From: M0103 sp040386155
GTDB taxonomy: Bacteria > Bacteroidota > Bacteroidia > Flavobacteriales_D > Crocinitomicaceae
Reading direction: 5' to 3'
DNA: 64,000 nt
Assembly (NCBI GenBank): GCA_040386155.1
Contig: JAZKFZ010000003.1
Span: forward strand, 682,001 to 746,000
Shown here: positions 25,746-36,053 of the stretch, piece by piece
How positions within the stretch are numbered: position 1 is the stretch's first letter
Layout of the letters: every line of letters begins with the position of its first letter
Notes under the pieces: model-generated
The model's input: the letters and a program-made list of their open reading frames with translations, nothing else
What the model was told of the DNA's origin: nothing
The model's database searches: none
Position numbers and translations under genes: made by a program

Positions 25746-28079
25746 TTATTCAACTACAACTGTTCTGGTAACGTTTCCTTTTGGAGTTGACAAACGAACC
25801 ATGTAGGTACCTGAAGTAAGATCTTGAACATTCAATGTTGTTTCATTCACATTGATATCCGCTGCTGCTATCACAACACGGCCTGTAACATCTAAAATTT
25901 GGTACGAGGAAATAACTGTTCCATTGATAGCAATTGTTAAGTTGTCTGTTGCCGGCACTGGATAAATGGCAACATCGGTTGAAGCAACTTGCTCTGCCAT
26001 TCCGGTAGTACAAGCTCCAGTTGAAGTTGTTGTTAAGTTACTAAAGTTGATGTATTGTGCCCATTCTGGATGATCAATGAATGGATTTCTATTTCCTTGA
26101 ACACTGTATGCGTACTCATGACGTGCAATTTCATAGTTATCAGGAAGATCGGCTTCATGCCAAGCTTTGATCACACATGCATCTTGTCCATAAGGAACAA
26201 TAAAGCTAATCACATCTGGTAGTGCCCAATTTGCACCGTTCAATCCGTTATAGGTTACTGCATGGTACATCATTGAGCGAGATCCATTTCCTTTTGCAGC
26301 GTCACGGGGTTCATAAACATTATTTCCTGCAGCATCATTTCCGAATTTCGTCTCCATAAATGTTGTGCTTGCTGTCACAACTTCTCCATAAGGATAGTTA
26401 CTTCTAAGTCCATTCACGTTGATCATTTTTGTTGGCCAAAGGTTGTGTTGATCTGTATACGCTGGATGAGTGTCAAGTACTTCAGCACCACCAACTCCAT
26501 GCATCCAAGAATGACAATAAACGTGCTCTCTAGAGAAATCCGTTGCTGTCCAAGTAAAATTATCTGGGAACAACGCTTTGTAGTCAGAATACAAGCATGT
26601 TGCAAATGATTGGCCACCAGTGGTATCTTTCACCTCAAACAAATTCATCATCGTTTGCTGATAATTGTAGTAAGAGACAAAAGTGTGTGGATTAATCAAT
26701 GCTGTTAAATCAGCAATAAACGTTGGACTTTGAGGATCAATTCCCGCGTAGTAACTTGTCATTACTGCTGTATTTGCGCCACTTGAAGTAACTGAACCTG
26801 TTAAAGGCGTAGTAGTGTAATAGTTTTCAATTCCACCCTGACCGTTAAATGGATATACGGCAAAATGATACGTTTGATTTGCAATAATTCCTCTAGGAAC
26901 AAAACTTGTAGCCGTTCCAATGTAAGCAACTTTAGCATTTCCGATAACATCACCTCTCAAGTAAGACATACCATCTGTTGGTGTGCCAGCTACTGGCGAG
27001 CCATTGCTCCATAGCACCAAATATTTTGATGCGCCACTTGCTGGTGAAAATTGTGCACCAATTGTGTATGCTTTCACATCAGGAAAAGTAAGTGCGGAAG
27101 CCGCTCCAGTTGGAGAAGTGGCTAAATTGTCTGTCCCTGCTCCTTCAAAATTCAATACGTATGCTGCTTCATCATCATCATCAGAATTGATTGTTAATGT
27201 AGCTATTTGCGTTCCTGTTGTACTTGGAATAAAAGATAAAGTATAATTTGTATTAGAAGTTGCACCCAAAGCTACTGGAACAATGTTCGTTGAATATGCA
27301 GCTGCTTGTGCACCCGTGACTGGAGCAGAGCTAATCGTTAAATTTCCAATTCCATAATTTTCAATTACAATCGGTGTTGAGGCTGCTGTACCTATAAAAA
27401 CATTACTTCCTGATAGGTAGGTAACACCATTTATCTTCACGTTGATTTCTCTTTGTGGAGCAACATAGGCAGTAATGTCTGCAGTTTCACGAGGTAAAAC
27501 TTGGTAGGCTGTATTGAATTGACCTACGACTCCTTTGATAGAAACAGCTCCAGTTGGAATCGCTGTTCCATCAATGTTTGTTGCACTTCCAGTAACACGA
27601 ATATCGATTGTGTTTACTCCGTCAGTTACTTGATACGTAGTATTGGCTGCAAAATTTCCTGATTGAACAAATGTTACGTTGTTAATCATAATGTACTGTG
27701 CCTCCAAACTTTCGTTAATTGCAGTTAAAGGAACAGTTACTGGCTGCGGAGTCACAGTGGCAGGTCCATGATCAGTAAATGTCAACGAAGGACTAGTCAT
27801 TTCCAACAAACCGTTGAATTCTGTTAAAGTACCTGTAACAGTAATTGAGTCATAACGAGCAATACCACTTGCACCACCTGCAGGGCTCCAATAAGCAGCA
27901 ATTCCACCGGTTCCATCTTGTAAATAGCGGATTCCACCTAACTCACTTCCATTCGTAACCACACCTTTTACAGTAACAACGCTACCGATACTTGTACTTC
28001 TTGCTGTCGCAATACTCACTTGTGCGCTCGCCAATGACGAAACCAACACACAAGCTACTAACATTAGGTTTTTAATCAT
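25746..28079 (-). CDS. T9SS-secreted endonuclease I family nuclease
   Basis: 777 residues, extracellular. Order: signal peptide; OB-fold-like domain of ~180 residues as found beside such nucleases; a choice-of-anchor/ASH Ig-like region (INSDDDDEAAYVLNFEGAG); then, at about 440-690, an endonuclease I domain with SREHVYCHSWM and the metal-site DQHNLWPTKMINVNGLRSNYPYG. The C-terminal ~75 residues are a type A T9SS sorting domain (VAIYPVPATDNLTI … TYMVRLSTPKG). It should cut extracellular DNA/RNA non-specifically. Seven bases upstream of the nucleotidase pair. Confidence 0.9.
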   Translation of the reverse strand: MIKNLMLVACVLVSSLASAQVSIATARSTSIGSVVTVKGVVTNGSELGGIRYLQDGTGGIAAYWSPAGGASGIARYDSITVTGTLTEFNGLLEMTSPSLTFTDHGPATVTPQPVTVPLTAINESLEAQYIMINNVTFVQSGNFAANTTYQVTDGVNTIDIRVTGSATNIDGTAIPTGAVSIKGVVGQFNTAYQVLPRETADITAYVAPQREINVKINGVTYLSGSNVFIGTAASTPIVIENYGIGNLTISSAPVTGAQAAAYSTNIVPVALGATSNTNYTLSFIPSTTGTQIATLTINSDDDDEAAYVLNFEGAGTDNLATSPTGAASALTFPDVKAYTIGAQFSPASGASKYLVLWSNGSPVAGTPTDGMSYLRGDVIGNAKVAYIGTATSFVPRGIIANQTYHFAVYPFNGQGGIENYYTTTPLTGSVTSSGANTAVMTSYYAGIDPQSPTFIADLTALINPHTFVSYYNYQQTMMNLFEVKDTTGGQSFATCLYSDYKALFPDNFTWTATDFSREHVYCHSWMHGVGGAEVLDTHPAYTDQHNLWPTKMINVNGLRSNYPYGEVVTASTTFMETKFGNDAAGNNVYEPRDAAKGNGSRSMMYHAVTYNGLNGANWALPDVISFIVPYGQDACVIKAWHEADLPDNYEIARHEYAYSVQGNRNPFIDHPEWAQYINFSNLTTTSTGACTTGMAEQVASTDVAIYPVPATDNLTIAINGTVISSYQILDVTGRVVIAAADINVNETTLNVQDLTSGTYMVRLSTPKGNVTRTVVVE

Positions 28080-28110
28080 AACTTTTATTTAAAATTTAAT
28101 ACTATTCTTT

Positions 28111-30834
28111 TTAAAACTCGTAACTAATGGATGCGTTAAATGTGGTTCCCAATCCAAAGAAAACCGTCGCCGATGCTGCATCAAATGCACTTCCATTACC
28201 ATTATTTCTGGCGTCTGAAATATATTTAGTATTTAGAACATTGTTAACAATCGCTCTAAACGACATAGAAGATTTATTCTTAAATTTTAGGGTATATCCA
28301 GCGTTCACACCAAGTAAACCATAGCCTGGGGCTTTCCAAGATTCTCGTCCACTATTACCGCCTGTCAAACTGAATGGATCAAAATTCGCGTAGTAACGAT
28401 CAAAATAGGTGTATTTAATTCCCAAATAGCCGTTTTTTATAAATTCCCAACGTCCAGATAGTGCATATACAGATTGTGCCGCATCGCCGACATGTACGCC
28501 TTTTGCATCGAAAGTAAATTTAGTGCCAACAACATCAACTGTTTCCGCAGATTGCCATGTCCAATCGCCATAGGAAATCATCGCTTCAAATTTCAATTTT
28601 TTTGTCACATAATACGCTGCATCAACTTCTAAACCCCAGTGTAATGCATCCATTCCATTAACATTCGCACGAATAAACGTGGTAGGATCATTTGGATCTG
28701 GAACAGCAACTCCATAAGGAAAAGGCTTATTTTTCCAGTTGGTATAGTACGCATTAAAATCTACTGATACTTTTTTAGAACGGTAGCCATAGCCAACTTC
28801 AGCTGCGATAATTTTTTCGTTAACAATTTCTTCGAATAGAGTGTTTGTGTTATTATCTATTACATTGCTAAATAACGGTGTTCTATCTAAATAGCCTAAA
28901 TTGATGAAAACATTATGATGATCATTAATATTGTAATTCGCTCCAGCTTTGGCCGTTACCCCCATTCTCCATAAACGCTCCGTTTGATTCCATTGCAATT
29001 CAGGTGACGAATGAGAATATGTTTTTCCATCTACTACAATTGGTGCATCCATTCCTCCTAGGAGATATACCGTATCGTTGATGTGTAGCTCTTTCTTTTG
29101 AAAATAATCAATTCCCTTATAACTGTTTCCAACCATGGATAGATTAACGAATGCCGACCACTTGTCGTTGGTGTACTCAACTTGTGCAAATCCACCTGCC
29201 CATTGCATCAAAGCGTCGCGATGATTATGGTATGGTTGCCATCCAAACTTATCACCTTGTCGCACCATTGGCGAGGTCGAATTTTGATTTTGTGTACTTA
29301 CGTAGTAATCTCCTCCTAAAATATCATATACTTCAGTGTAGTGAGTTCCTTTATACCATCTATAATCTAGACCAGCAGCAAATCGCCAGTTTTTATTAAT
29401 TTGAAAGTCTATTTGAGAGACACCTCCCACCCAGATATGATTGTTAACTGAAGCTCCAATTACTTGCGATGATTTTAATTCAGTTGCACTATAAGTATTG
29501 TCAATGTTTAAAGATGTATCTCCAAAAAATACAAAATTCTGATTATTGTATTTCATTTGATCCCAATCTAGCGTTCCATCAGCGGTAAAAATTAAACCAC
29601 CTGAATTTCGTGCTTGCGTTCCTCCACCTCTACCAACAGAAACATAGGCTGTATTTGTCCACGTCAATTTTTCATTCACTTGCCAAAAGTCACGCAAAGT
29701 TACTTGTGGTTTATGAAAATAATTAAGTCGTTCGTTTTTTAGCTTTTGATTTCCATCAGCATCCGTTTCCATTCCATAATGTTGATTAAAGCGAAGTCCA
29801 TTATTAAATGCTCCAACAGTATCAATACCCAATTTTGCTGCATAATCACTATCCCAATAAGAAATTGCTTGATTAAAAGTACGTTGTCCATGTTGTTGAG
29901 GTGCACCAAACGCACTTAAAGAAAGAATGTGACGTTTAATTTTCTTCTGTACTTTTAAATAATAAAATCCACCTAGTGTAGAAAGTCCATCAACCCAACC
30001 TTGACCTTGTTTATATGAACCAGAAAGTACTACAGCCCAACCGTTTTTCAATGCGCCAGAAGTATATGAAAAAGAAGATCTTAGAAGATTACCAGATCCA
30101 TATTCTTGTTGAAATTTAATATGTTTCTTCCCAAAAGCATTATCAGTAATGATGTTCATTGTTCCCCCGACAGATGGCATGGCCAATTTCGTTGCACCCA
30201 ATCCTCTTTGCACTTGTATTTGAGAAGTAATTTGATCCAAACCAAACCAGTTTGACCAATATACCCATCCATTCTCCATGTCATTTACAGGAACACCATC
30301 AATCATTACACCTACATTTCGTTGGTCAAATCCACGAATCGTAATGCGAGCATCACCATCACCACCACCTTGTTGCGTAGCATACACTCCCGGCTTAGAA
30401 TTCAATACCATAGGCAACTCGCGAGAACCTAGTTCCTCCATTATTTCTTGCTTGTCCATTGTGGTTACAGCAACCGGAGTTTTTCGGTCTATGGCAATGT
30501 TTGCAATAACTTCAACTTCATTGAAAGCTTCAATTGCTCCTAATTGAAAATCCAAGGTTTCATTTTCCTTCGCGATCGTTACACTCAAGGTGTCATTATC
30601 ATACGTCGGCATCGAAATAACTACCGTATACGTTCCATACGGAAGATCTTTAATGGAATAATTTCCATCAAGGTCGGTTTTAGATTTAAAGATAGGTGAA
30701 AATTGCACCAATGCTCCCACCATTGTTTCATTGGATGTGGCATCTGTAATGGTACCCGAAACTGTTGATGTTTGAGAAAACCCAAGGAAGCTAATTGAAA
30801 TAAAGGCAATTAAAATTGAAAAATTGAATTTCAT
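28111..30834 (-). CDS. TonB-dependent outer-membrane receptor
   Basis: 907 residues. Signal peptide, a carboxypeptidase-like regulatory (CarboxypepD_reg) domain at about 22-105 (VSGTITDATSNETMVGALVQFSP), then the plug (KPGVYATQQGGGDGDARITIRGFDQRNVGVMIDGVPVND) and a 22-stranded barrel ending in …FNASISYEF with terminal Phe. It imports a substrate across the outer membrane with TonB energy. No SusD-like partner is adjacent. Its place between a nuclease and a lamin-tail protein suggests nucleotides, nucleosides or phosphate compounds as substrate (inference). Confidence 0.93.
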   Translation of the reverse strand: MKFNFSILIAFISISFLGFSQTSTVSGTITDATSNETMVGALVQFSPIFKSKTDLDGNYSIKDLPYGTYTVVISMPTYDNDTLSVTIAKENETLDFQLGAIEAFNEVEVIANIAIDRKTPVAVTTMDKQEIMEELGSRELPMVLNSKPGVYATQQGGGDGDARITIRGFDQRNVGVMIDGVPVNDMENGWVYWSNWFGLDQITSQIQVQRGLGATKLAMPSVGGTMNIITDNAFGKKHIKFQQEYGSGNLLRSSFSYTSGALKNGWAVVLSGSYKQGQGWVDGLSTLGGFYYLKVQKKIKRHILSLSAFGAPQQHGQRTFNQAISYWDSDYAAKLGIDTVGAFNNGLRFNQHYGMETDADGNQKLKNERLNYFHKPQVTLRDFWQVNEKLTWTNTAYVSVGRGGGTQARNSGGLIFTADGTLDWDQMKYNNQNFVFFGDTSLNIDNTYSATELKSSQVIGASVNNHIWVGGVSQIDFQINKNWRFAAGLDYRWYKGTHYTEVYDILGGDYYVSTQNQNSTSPMVRQGDKFGWQPYHNHRDALMQWAGGFAQVEYTNDKWSAFVNLSMVGNSYKGIDYFQKKELHINDTVYLLGGMDAPIVVDGKTYSHSSPELQWNQTERLWRMGVTAKAGANYNINDHHNVFINLGYLDRTPLFSNVIDNNTNTLFEEIVNEKIIAAEVGYGYRSKKVSVDFNAYYTNWKNKPFPYGVAVPDPNDPTTFIRANVNGMDALHWGLEVDAAYYVTKKLKFEAMISYGDWTWQSAETVDVVGTKFTFDAKGVHVGDAAQSVYALSGRWEFIKNGYLGIKYTYFDRYYANFDPFSLTGGNSGRESWKAPGYGLLGVNAGYTLKFKNKSSMSFRAIVNNVLNTKYISDARNNGNGSAFDAASATVFFGLGTTFNASISYEF

Positions 30835-30877
30835 TGTACAAAGGAAAGGTTCAAATTAATTTTAAATCAAAAAAAAA

Positions 30878-30904
30878 CTGCCTCTCTGTTAATCAGAAAG
30901 GCAG
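30878..30904 (-). terminator. Terminator between lamin-tail gene and TonB receptor gene
   Basis: CTGCCTCTCTG (30878-30888) pairs with CAGAAAGGCAG (30894-30904), 10 of 11 bases, 5-base loop. On the minus strand a run of T follows (A-run 30869-30877). It may attenuate expression of the downstream receptor genes relative to the lamin-tail gene. Confidence 0.85.
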
Positions 30905-30918
30905 CTAATTAAAAAGTA

Positions 30919-32016
30919 TTATTTAACGATTACTTTACGTGTTGTGGTTTGACCATCTTTCGCGGTCAATTTCACGAAATAAACGCCAGATTTTCCGTCT
31001 AAATCAATCGAAAGAACTGAACTTGCATTATTTCTCACCGATTTCACTTCTTGTCCTAATGCATTTACAATCTTCACTGCAACTACATTTTCAACATTTT
31101 TCAAGAAAAATGATCCATTTGTTGGATTTGGAAATACTGTTACATCACTTAATGTGATTTCTTCAATTGCTGCTGGAGCACAGTTACAGTTGTGGTATCC
31201 TAAAGATTCCCAATTTCCTAACCATTGTGGTGTAACACCATCCACTTGATATACAATATTACCTTGTGTGTCAGTTCTTGGAATTACTGCTGGAATTGTA
31301 TCCCATTCAGCTAAAGGATTAAAATCATTCACAGGGGTAAGATCTCCTACTTGGATCGTAGATTTACGAATCATACCATGATCTGCAGTAACAGCAACAT
31401 TTGCTGCATTATTTGGATCAAACATAGTTCCTGAAGCACCTGTTAATGTCCATCCTGGCGTAACCGTCATTGTATATGGAGCAACAGTTGTCCACGCTCC
31501 TTGATTAGTGAAATTTCCTGGCAATTGACCAATTTTTCCAAACACATCACAGACTACTGTTGTTGGAGCATTTGGATTTGTAGCCAAACCTTTCGCTAAT
31601 AACATGGCATCATCACCATTAAAATACATTACATTGTTTTCCTCGTAAACCGGACATAAAAAATAATCTGCTATTACTTCTAAAGAATCCCAAATTGGAG
31701 CATCTTGACCAGTACCTAGTGGATCTCTTTGATCAACAACAAAAACCAATGCGGAATAGGGAGCAAGTGTTCCAGTTAATTGAACTGTTTTTGCTTCAAT
31801 TGATCCTTGAGCGGATGCTGTTGTTGAACCATTTGAATAACGTTGCAAGAAATATTCACTTAAATCAATTGCTGCATTAGTTGGATTGTAAATTTCAATT
31901 GCTTTGTTGTTCGACCAGCCCTCAACGTACTCAGAGATGAATGGTTTTGAACAATTTTGTGCAAATGCCATCGCTGACAAAAACACGGTAATTAATGAAA
32001 GTAGACCTTTTTTCAT
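30919..32016 (-). CDS. T9SS-secreted lamin-tail-domain protein
   Basis: 365 residues, exported. After the signal peptide (…SAMAFAQ) comes a lamin-tail domain: KPFISEYVEGWSNNKAIEIYNPTNAAIDLSEYFLQRY. Such LTD modules often accompany secreted nucleases and phosphatases in Bacteroidota. The C-terminal ~75 residues are a type A T9SS sorting domain (VTVFPNPTNGSFFLKNVENVVAVKIVNALGQEV … KVIVK). It is the first gene of the nuclease locus, separated from the receptor by a terminator. No catalytic residues recognised; probably a binding or anchoring protein. Confidence 0.85.
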   Translation of the reverse strand: MKKGLLSLITVFLSAMAFAQNCSKPFISEYVEGWSNNKAIEIYNPTNAAIDLSEYFLQRYSNGSTTASAQGSIEAKTVQLTGTLAPYSALVFVVDQRDPLGTGQDAPIWDSLEVIADYFLCPVYEENNVMYFNGDDAMLLAKGLATNPNAPTTVVCDVFGKIGQLPGNFTNQGAWTTVAPYTMTVTPGWTLTGASGTMFDPNNAANVAVTADHGMIRKSTIQVGDLTPVNDFNPLAEWDTIPAVIPRTDTQGNIVYQVDGVTPQWLGNWESLGYHNCNCAPAAIEEITLSDVTVFPNPTNGSFFLKNVENVVAVKIVNALGQEVKSVRNNASSVLSIDLDGKSGVYFVKLTAKDGQTTTRKVIVK

Positions 32017-32322
32017 AGATACTTAATTTATGGGTGAAGAATAAAATACAGAATTATAAAATGGCAATTGACAGATAGAAATATTCCCTCTTCTTAGTTG
32101 AAAATCAGGATATTGGTTCAAAAGCATTATCTCATTTAAATACGGTGTTCTGATTGATGTATGGTTTCAGTCAAATGAACTTCAAGGGTGACATACTTCA
32201 ATTTATGGTACAAATTTAAGACAATAATTACTAGCAATTATTATCAAATTATTAACATTGGATATGTTTTTACCAACTATTTAAACACCACAGGTGAAAT
32301 ATGCTTACTTTTATTTCAAAAG
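32017..32322. other. 306-bp divergent intergenic region
   Basis: AT-rich region between the lamin-tail gene and dipeptidyl peptidase IV. It must hold both promoters but contains no exact TAnnTTTG box that I can assign. In-frame codons upstream of the peptidase ATG do not look coding. Confidence 0.5.
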
Positions 32323-34527
32323 ATGCATACTATGACTATGATTTATTATCTCCAAAAAAACAGCACACGACTTTTCGCAATTACTTTTTGTGGCTTCCTT
32401 TTCTCTTCTTCATTTGCACAACAATTGTCAGTAGAAGCTATTTGGAAAAACTACGAATATGTTGACCAATCTGTTGATGGCTTTAATTCCATGAAAGACG
32501 GCATTCATTACACACGTGTTGATGAAAATGGAAATATTCGAAAGTTTGACATCACCAATGCTAAAGATCAAGGAACAATTATCGTAGATGCTTCAACCTT
32601 AAAATACGATGACAAAGCTATTCGCATGGAGGACTATGAGTTCAATTCAGACGAATCTAAATTGTTGATAAAAACAAACATTCAATCTATTTATCGAAGA
32701 AGCTACACTGCTTTTTATTACTTGTACGATATTGCTAGTAAAAAATTAACACCTCTTGACCAAGATCACCCAAAACAAACACTTGCTGATTATTCGCCGG
32801 ATGGAACAAAGGTTGCATTTGTTTACAAGAACGATATTTTCGTTAAAGATCTTGCGAAAGGCACCGTACGAAAAATGACCGAAAAAGGGAAAAAGAATAA
32901 AATCATTAACGGCACAACGGATTGGGTGTACGAAGAAGAATTTGCCATTACGAAAGGTTTCTACTGGTCGCCTGATAGTAAAAAGATTGCTTTTCTATGC
33001 TTCAACGAGGAGAATGTTCGCGATTATCACCTTGATTATTTTAAAGATTCTTTGTACCCAACGGTGTATGACTACAAATATCCAAAAGCAGGAGAAGACA
33101 ATTCTAAGGTGACCATCCATTTGTTGGATGTGAAGTCTGCGAAATCGACACAACTTGCGCTAACAAACTACGAGTATATTCCTCGATTAACGTGGGTTAA
33201 AAAATCGAATAAATTACTGTTACTTACCCTAAATCGTCACCAAAACGAATTAAAATATCACCTCTTCGATTGCGCTGCGAAGAAAATTGTAGACAAGGTT
33301 ATCTACACGGAAACGTCTAAAACGTACGTTGAAATCGATGACAACCTAAGTGTCTTAAATGACGATATGTCGTTCCTACGAGCAAGTGAGGAAGATGGAT
33401 ATAACCATATATACAGAATCTATTTTGATGGTAAAAAGGAGCAAATCACAAAAGGAAAATTCGACATTATTCAATTGTATGGAATCGACAACTCGAATGA
33501 GTTCCTCTACTATTCGTCCGCAGAAAATGGCGCAATTTCAAAAGCCATCTACAAAATCAAGGTTGATGGTACTGGCAAGACGTTGATTAGCTTACCTTCT
33601 GGATATAGCGATGCACAATTTACTGCAGGCTACAACTATTTTATTAAATCGTACTCTACGGCAAATACGCCTACAGTTTATTCACTATGTGATAATTCAG
33701 GTAAAATGCTTCAAGTACTCGAAGACAATAAAGAGTTGCAAAACAAATTGGATGCATTAAAGTTAAATCCGAAGGAATTCATGACATTTGATTTTGGTGA
33801 TTATAGCTTGAATGGCTGGATGATTAAACCTAAAAATTTCGATCCAAACAAAAAGTATCCTGTGTACATGACAGTATATGGAGGTCCAGGTAGCAATGAA
33901 GTTACAGACGATTGGGGTGGCATGAACTATATGTATCAGCAATTGTTGGCAGAAAATGGCTACATCGTTTGTTCTGTTGATCCACGAGGAACTATGTATC
34001 AAGGTGCTGAATTTAAAAAATCGACCTATTTACAGTTAGGAAAATTAGAGATTGAAGACGTCATTAAAACAGCGAAGGAACTTCAAAAATTGAACTACGT
34101 TGATGCTGATCGTTTTGGAATTATGGGTTGGAGCTACGGTGGATTCATGGCTTCGCTAGCAATCACCAAAGGCGCTGATGTATTTAAAATGGCGATTGCG
34201 GTGGCTCCAGTTACCAATTGGAAATACTACGACAATATTTACACTGAACGTTTTATGCGCACTCCGAAGGAAAATAAGGATGGATACGAAAAAAACTCTC
34301 CCGTCAACTTTGCGAAAGATTTGAAAGGAAAATACCTCCTAATTCACGGTACGGGCGACGACAATGTGCATGTACAAAATTCATTTGAAATGATCAATGC
34401 AATGGTAAAAGCAAACAAACAATTTGATTTGTTCGTTTATCCTAACAAAGACCACGGAATTTACGGTGGAAATACGCGCAATCACCTTTTTAACATGATG
34501 TTCGAATACACAAAAAAGAACTTATAA
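32323..34527 (+). CDS. Dipeptidyl peptidase IV (S9B family)
   Basis: Exported serine peptidase that releases X-Pro/X-Ala dipeptides. About 734 residues from ATG 32323. Signal peptide (…FLFSSSFAQ), DPP IV N-terminal propeller, then the alpha/beta hydrolase domain with nucleophile GWSYGG (Ser about residue 604), Asp in HGTGDDNVH and His in NKDHGIYGG. The propeller carries the double-Glu-type motif DWVYEEEF that binds the substrate N-terminus. Upstream in-frame codons are ignored because they precede the signal peptide; ATG 32338 is also possible. Followed by a palindromic terminator. Confidence 0.93.
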   Translation: MHTMTMIYYLQKNSTRLFAITFCGFLFSSSFAQQLSVEAIWKNYEYVDQSVDGFNSMKDGIHYTRVDENGNIRKFDITNAKDQGTIIVDASTLKYDDKAIRMEDYEFNSDESKLLIKTNIQSIYRRSYTAFYYLYDIASKKLTPLDQDHPKQTLADYSPDGTKVAFVYKNDIFVKDLAKGTVRKMTEKGKKNKIINGTTDWVYEEEFAITKGFYWSPDSKKIAFLCFNEENVRDYHLDYFKDSLYPTVYDYKYPKAGEDNSKVTIHLLDVKSAKSTQLALTNYEYIPRLTWVKKSNKLLLLTLNRHQNELKYHLFDCAAKKIVDKVIYTETSKTYVEIDDNLSVLNDDMSFLRASEEDGYNHIYRIYFDGKKEQITKGKFDIIQLYGIDNSNEFLYYSSAENGAISKAIYKIKVDGTGKTLISLPSGYSDAQFTAGYNYFIKSYSTANTPTVYSLCDNSGKMLQVLEDNKELQNKLDALKLNPKEFMTFDFGDYSLNGWMIKPKNFDPNKKYPVYMTVYGGPGSNEVTDDWGGMNYMYQQLLAENGYIVCSVDPRGTMYQGAEFKKSTYLQLGKLEIEDVIKTAKELQKLNYVDADRFGIMGWSYGGFMASLAITKGADVFKMAIAVAPVTNWKYYDNIYTERFMRTPKENKDGYEKNSPVNFAKDLKGKYLLIHGTGDDNVHVQNSFEMINAMVKANKQFDLFVYPNKDHGIYGGNTRNHLFNMMFEYTKKNL

Positions 34528-34542
34528 TTTATCTTTTTAGAA

Positions 34543-34595
34543 GCCACGAATGCGCAAATGATTATTCTTAATTTGTGTATTCGTGGCATTTTTAT
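34543..34595 (+). terminator. Long imperfect hairpin after dipeptidyl peptidase IV
   Basis: GCCACGAAT (34543-34551) pairs with ATTCGTGGC (34579-34587), continued inward by CAAAT/ATTTG, giving an imperfect 17-bp stem followed by ATTTTTATTT. Terminator made of words common in Bacteroidota intergenic palindromes. Confidence 0.75.
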
Positions 34596-34716
34596 TTGAA
34601 ACTCAATCATCAATTTGACACTTTTCTAAATAATTTAGTCGAGTTTGATTTAAATTTGAAAATAGTTTGTTAACTTGGTCAACAAAAATAAAAAATAGCA
34701 ACAATATCCCTTAAGC

Positions 34717-36000
34717 ATGAGCGAAATAGCAAAATTAGAACTGAACGGAAAAGTATATGAATTTCCGGTTATTGGAGGAACAGAAAACGAAAAAGCAATT
34801 GACATTTCAAAATTACGTGACCTTTCTGGTTACATTACAATGGATCAAGGATACAAGAACACAGGGGCTTGTTCAAGTGCGATTACATTTTTAGATGGTG
34901 AAGAAGGAATTCTTCGTTACCGTGGTTACGAAATTGAGGAGTTGGCTGAAAAAGCAAGTTTCTTAGAAGTTTCATACCTATTGATTTTTGGAAATCTTCC
35001 AACTAAAGCAGAAATACAGCGATTTACTGAAGGAATTAATAAATACTCTCTGGTGAACGAAGAGATGAAAAACATCATCGATGGTTTCCCTAAGTCTGCT
35101 CATCCGATGGGTGTTCTTTCTGCATTAACAAGTGCATTGACGGCGTTTAATCCAAAGGCTGTGAATGTTGACAATGATGAGGAAATGTATGAAGCGATTT
35201 GTAAAACATACGGAAAGTTTCTTGTACTTGCTACGTGGACGTACCGCAAACGAATGGGCTACCCTTTGAACTACTACGACAACAGCCAAGGTTATGTGGA
35301 GAATTTTATGCGTTTGATGTTTGAATTGCCTACAGAGAAATACAAAATTGACAGTAAAATTGTTGATGCGCTAGACAAATTATTCATTTTACACGCTGAT
35401 CACGAGCAAAACTGTTCTACTTCAACAGTAAGAATTGTTGGATCATCGCATGCTGGACTTTTTGCTTCGTTATCTTCTGGAGTATCTGCACTATGGGGTC
35501 CATTGCACGGAGGTGCGAACCAAGCAGTACTTGAAATGCTAGAAGAAATTCAAGCAAATGGTGGTGATGTTGCAAGATTCATTGAAAAAGCAAAAGACAA
35601 AAACGATCCATTCCGTTTGATGGGCTTTGGACACAGAGTTTACAAAAACTTTGATCCACGTGCTAAAATCATTAAGAAAGCCGCTGACGATGTGTTAGGC
35701 TCGCTTGGTGTGAGTGATCCCATTTTGGAAATTGCAAAACAATTGGAAAAAGTTGCATTGGAGGATGAATACTTCAAAGCACGAAATTTATATCCAAACG
35801 TAGATTTCTATTCTGGAATTATCTACCGTGCACTTGGTATTCCAGTAGAGATGTTCACTGTAATGTTTGCTATTGGTCGTTTACCAGGATGGATTGCACA
35901 ATGGAAAGAAATGCGTGAAAACAAGGAGCCAATTGGTCGTCCTCGTCAAATTTACACAGGCGAAGTAAATAAGAAATATACTTCGATTGAAAATCGTTAA
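34717..36000 (+). CDS. gltA: Citrate synthase
   Basis: Condenses acetyl-CoA and oxaloacetate at the entry to the TCA cycle. 427 residues, with the short N-terminal beta domain (LELNGKVYEFPVIGG) typical of type II, hexameric bacterial enzymes. Catalytic His in GPLHGGANQAVLEML, His in GFGHRVYKNFDPRA and Asp in YPNVDFYSGI are in place. Single gene with its own terminator. Confidence 0.98.
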   Translation: MSEIAKLELNGKVYEFPVIGGTENEKAIDISKLRDLSGYITMDQGYKNTGACSSAITFLDGEEGILRYRGYEIEELAEKASFLEVSYLLIFGNLPTKAEIQRFTEGINKYSLVNEEMKNIIDGFPKSAHPMGVLSALTSALTAFNPKAVNVDNDEEMYEAICKTYGKFLVLATWTYRKRMGYPLNYYDNSQGYVENFMRLMFELPTEKYKIDSKIVDALDKLFILHADHEQNCSTSTVRIVGSSHAGLFASLSSGVSALWGPLHGGANQAVLEMLEEIQANGGDVARFIEKAKDKNDPFRLMGFGHRVYKNFDPRAKIIKKAADDVLGSLGVSDPILEIAKQLEKVALEDEYFKARNLYPNVDFYSGIIYRALGIPVEMFTVMFAIGRLPGWIAQWKEMRENKEPIGRPRQIYTGEVNKKYTSIENR

Positions 36001-36025
36001 TCGATATTTTTAAACATATTGAAAG

Positions 36026-36053
36026 AGAGCTGTGGAAACATAGCTCTTTTTTT
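36026..36053 (+). terminator. Rho-independent terminator after gltA
   Basis: AGAGCT (36026-36031) pairs with AGCTCT (36042-36047) across a 10-base loop, followed by T7. Confidence 0.88.
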
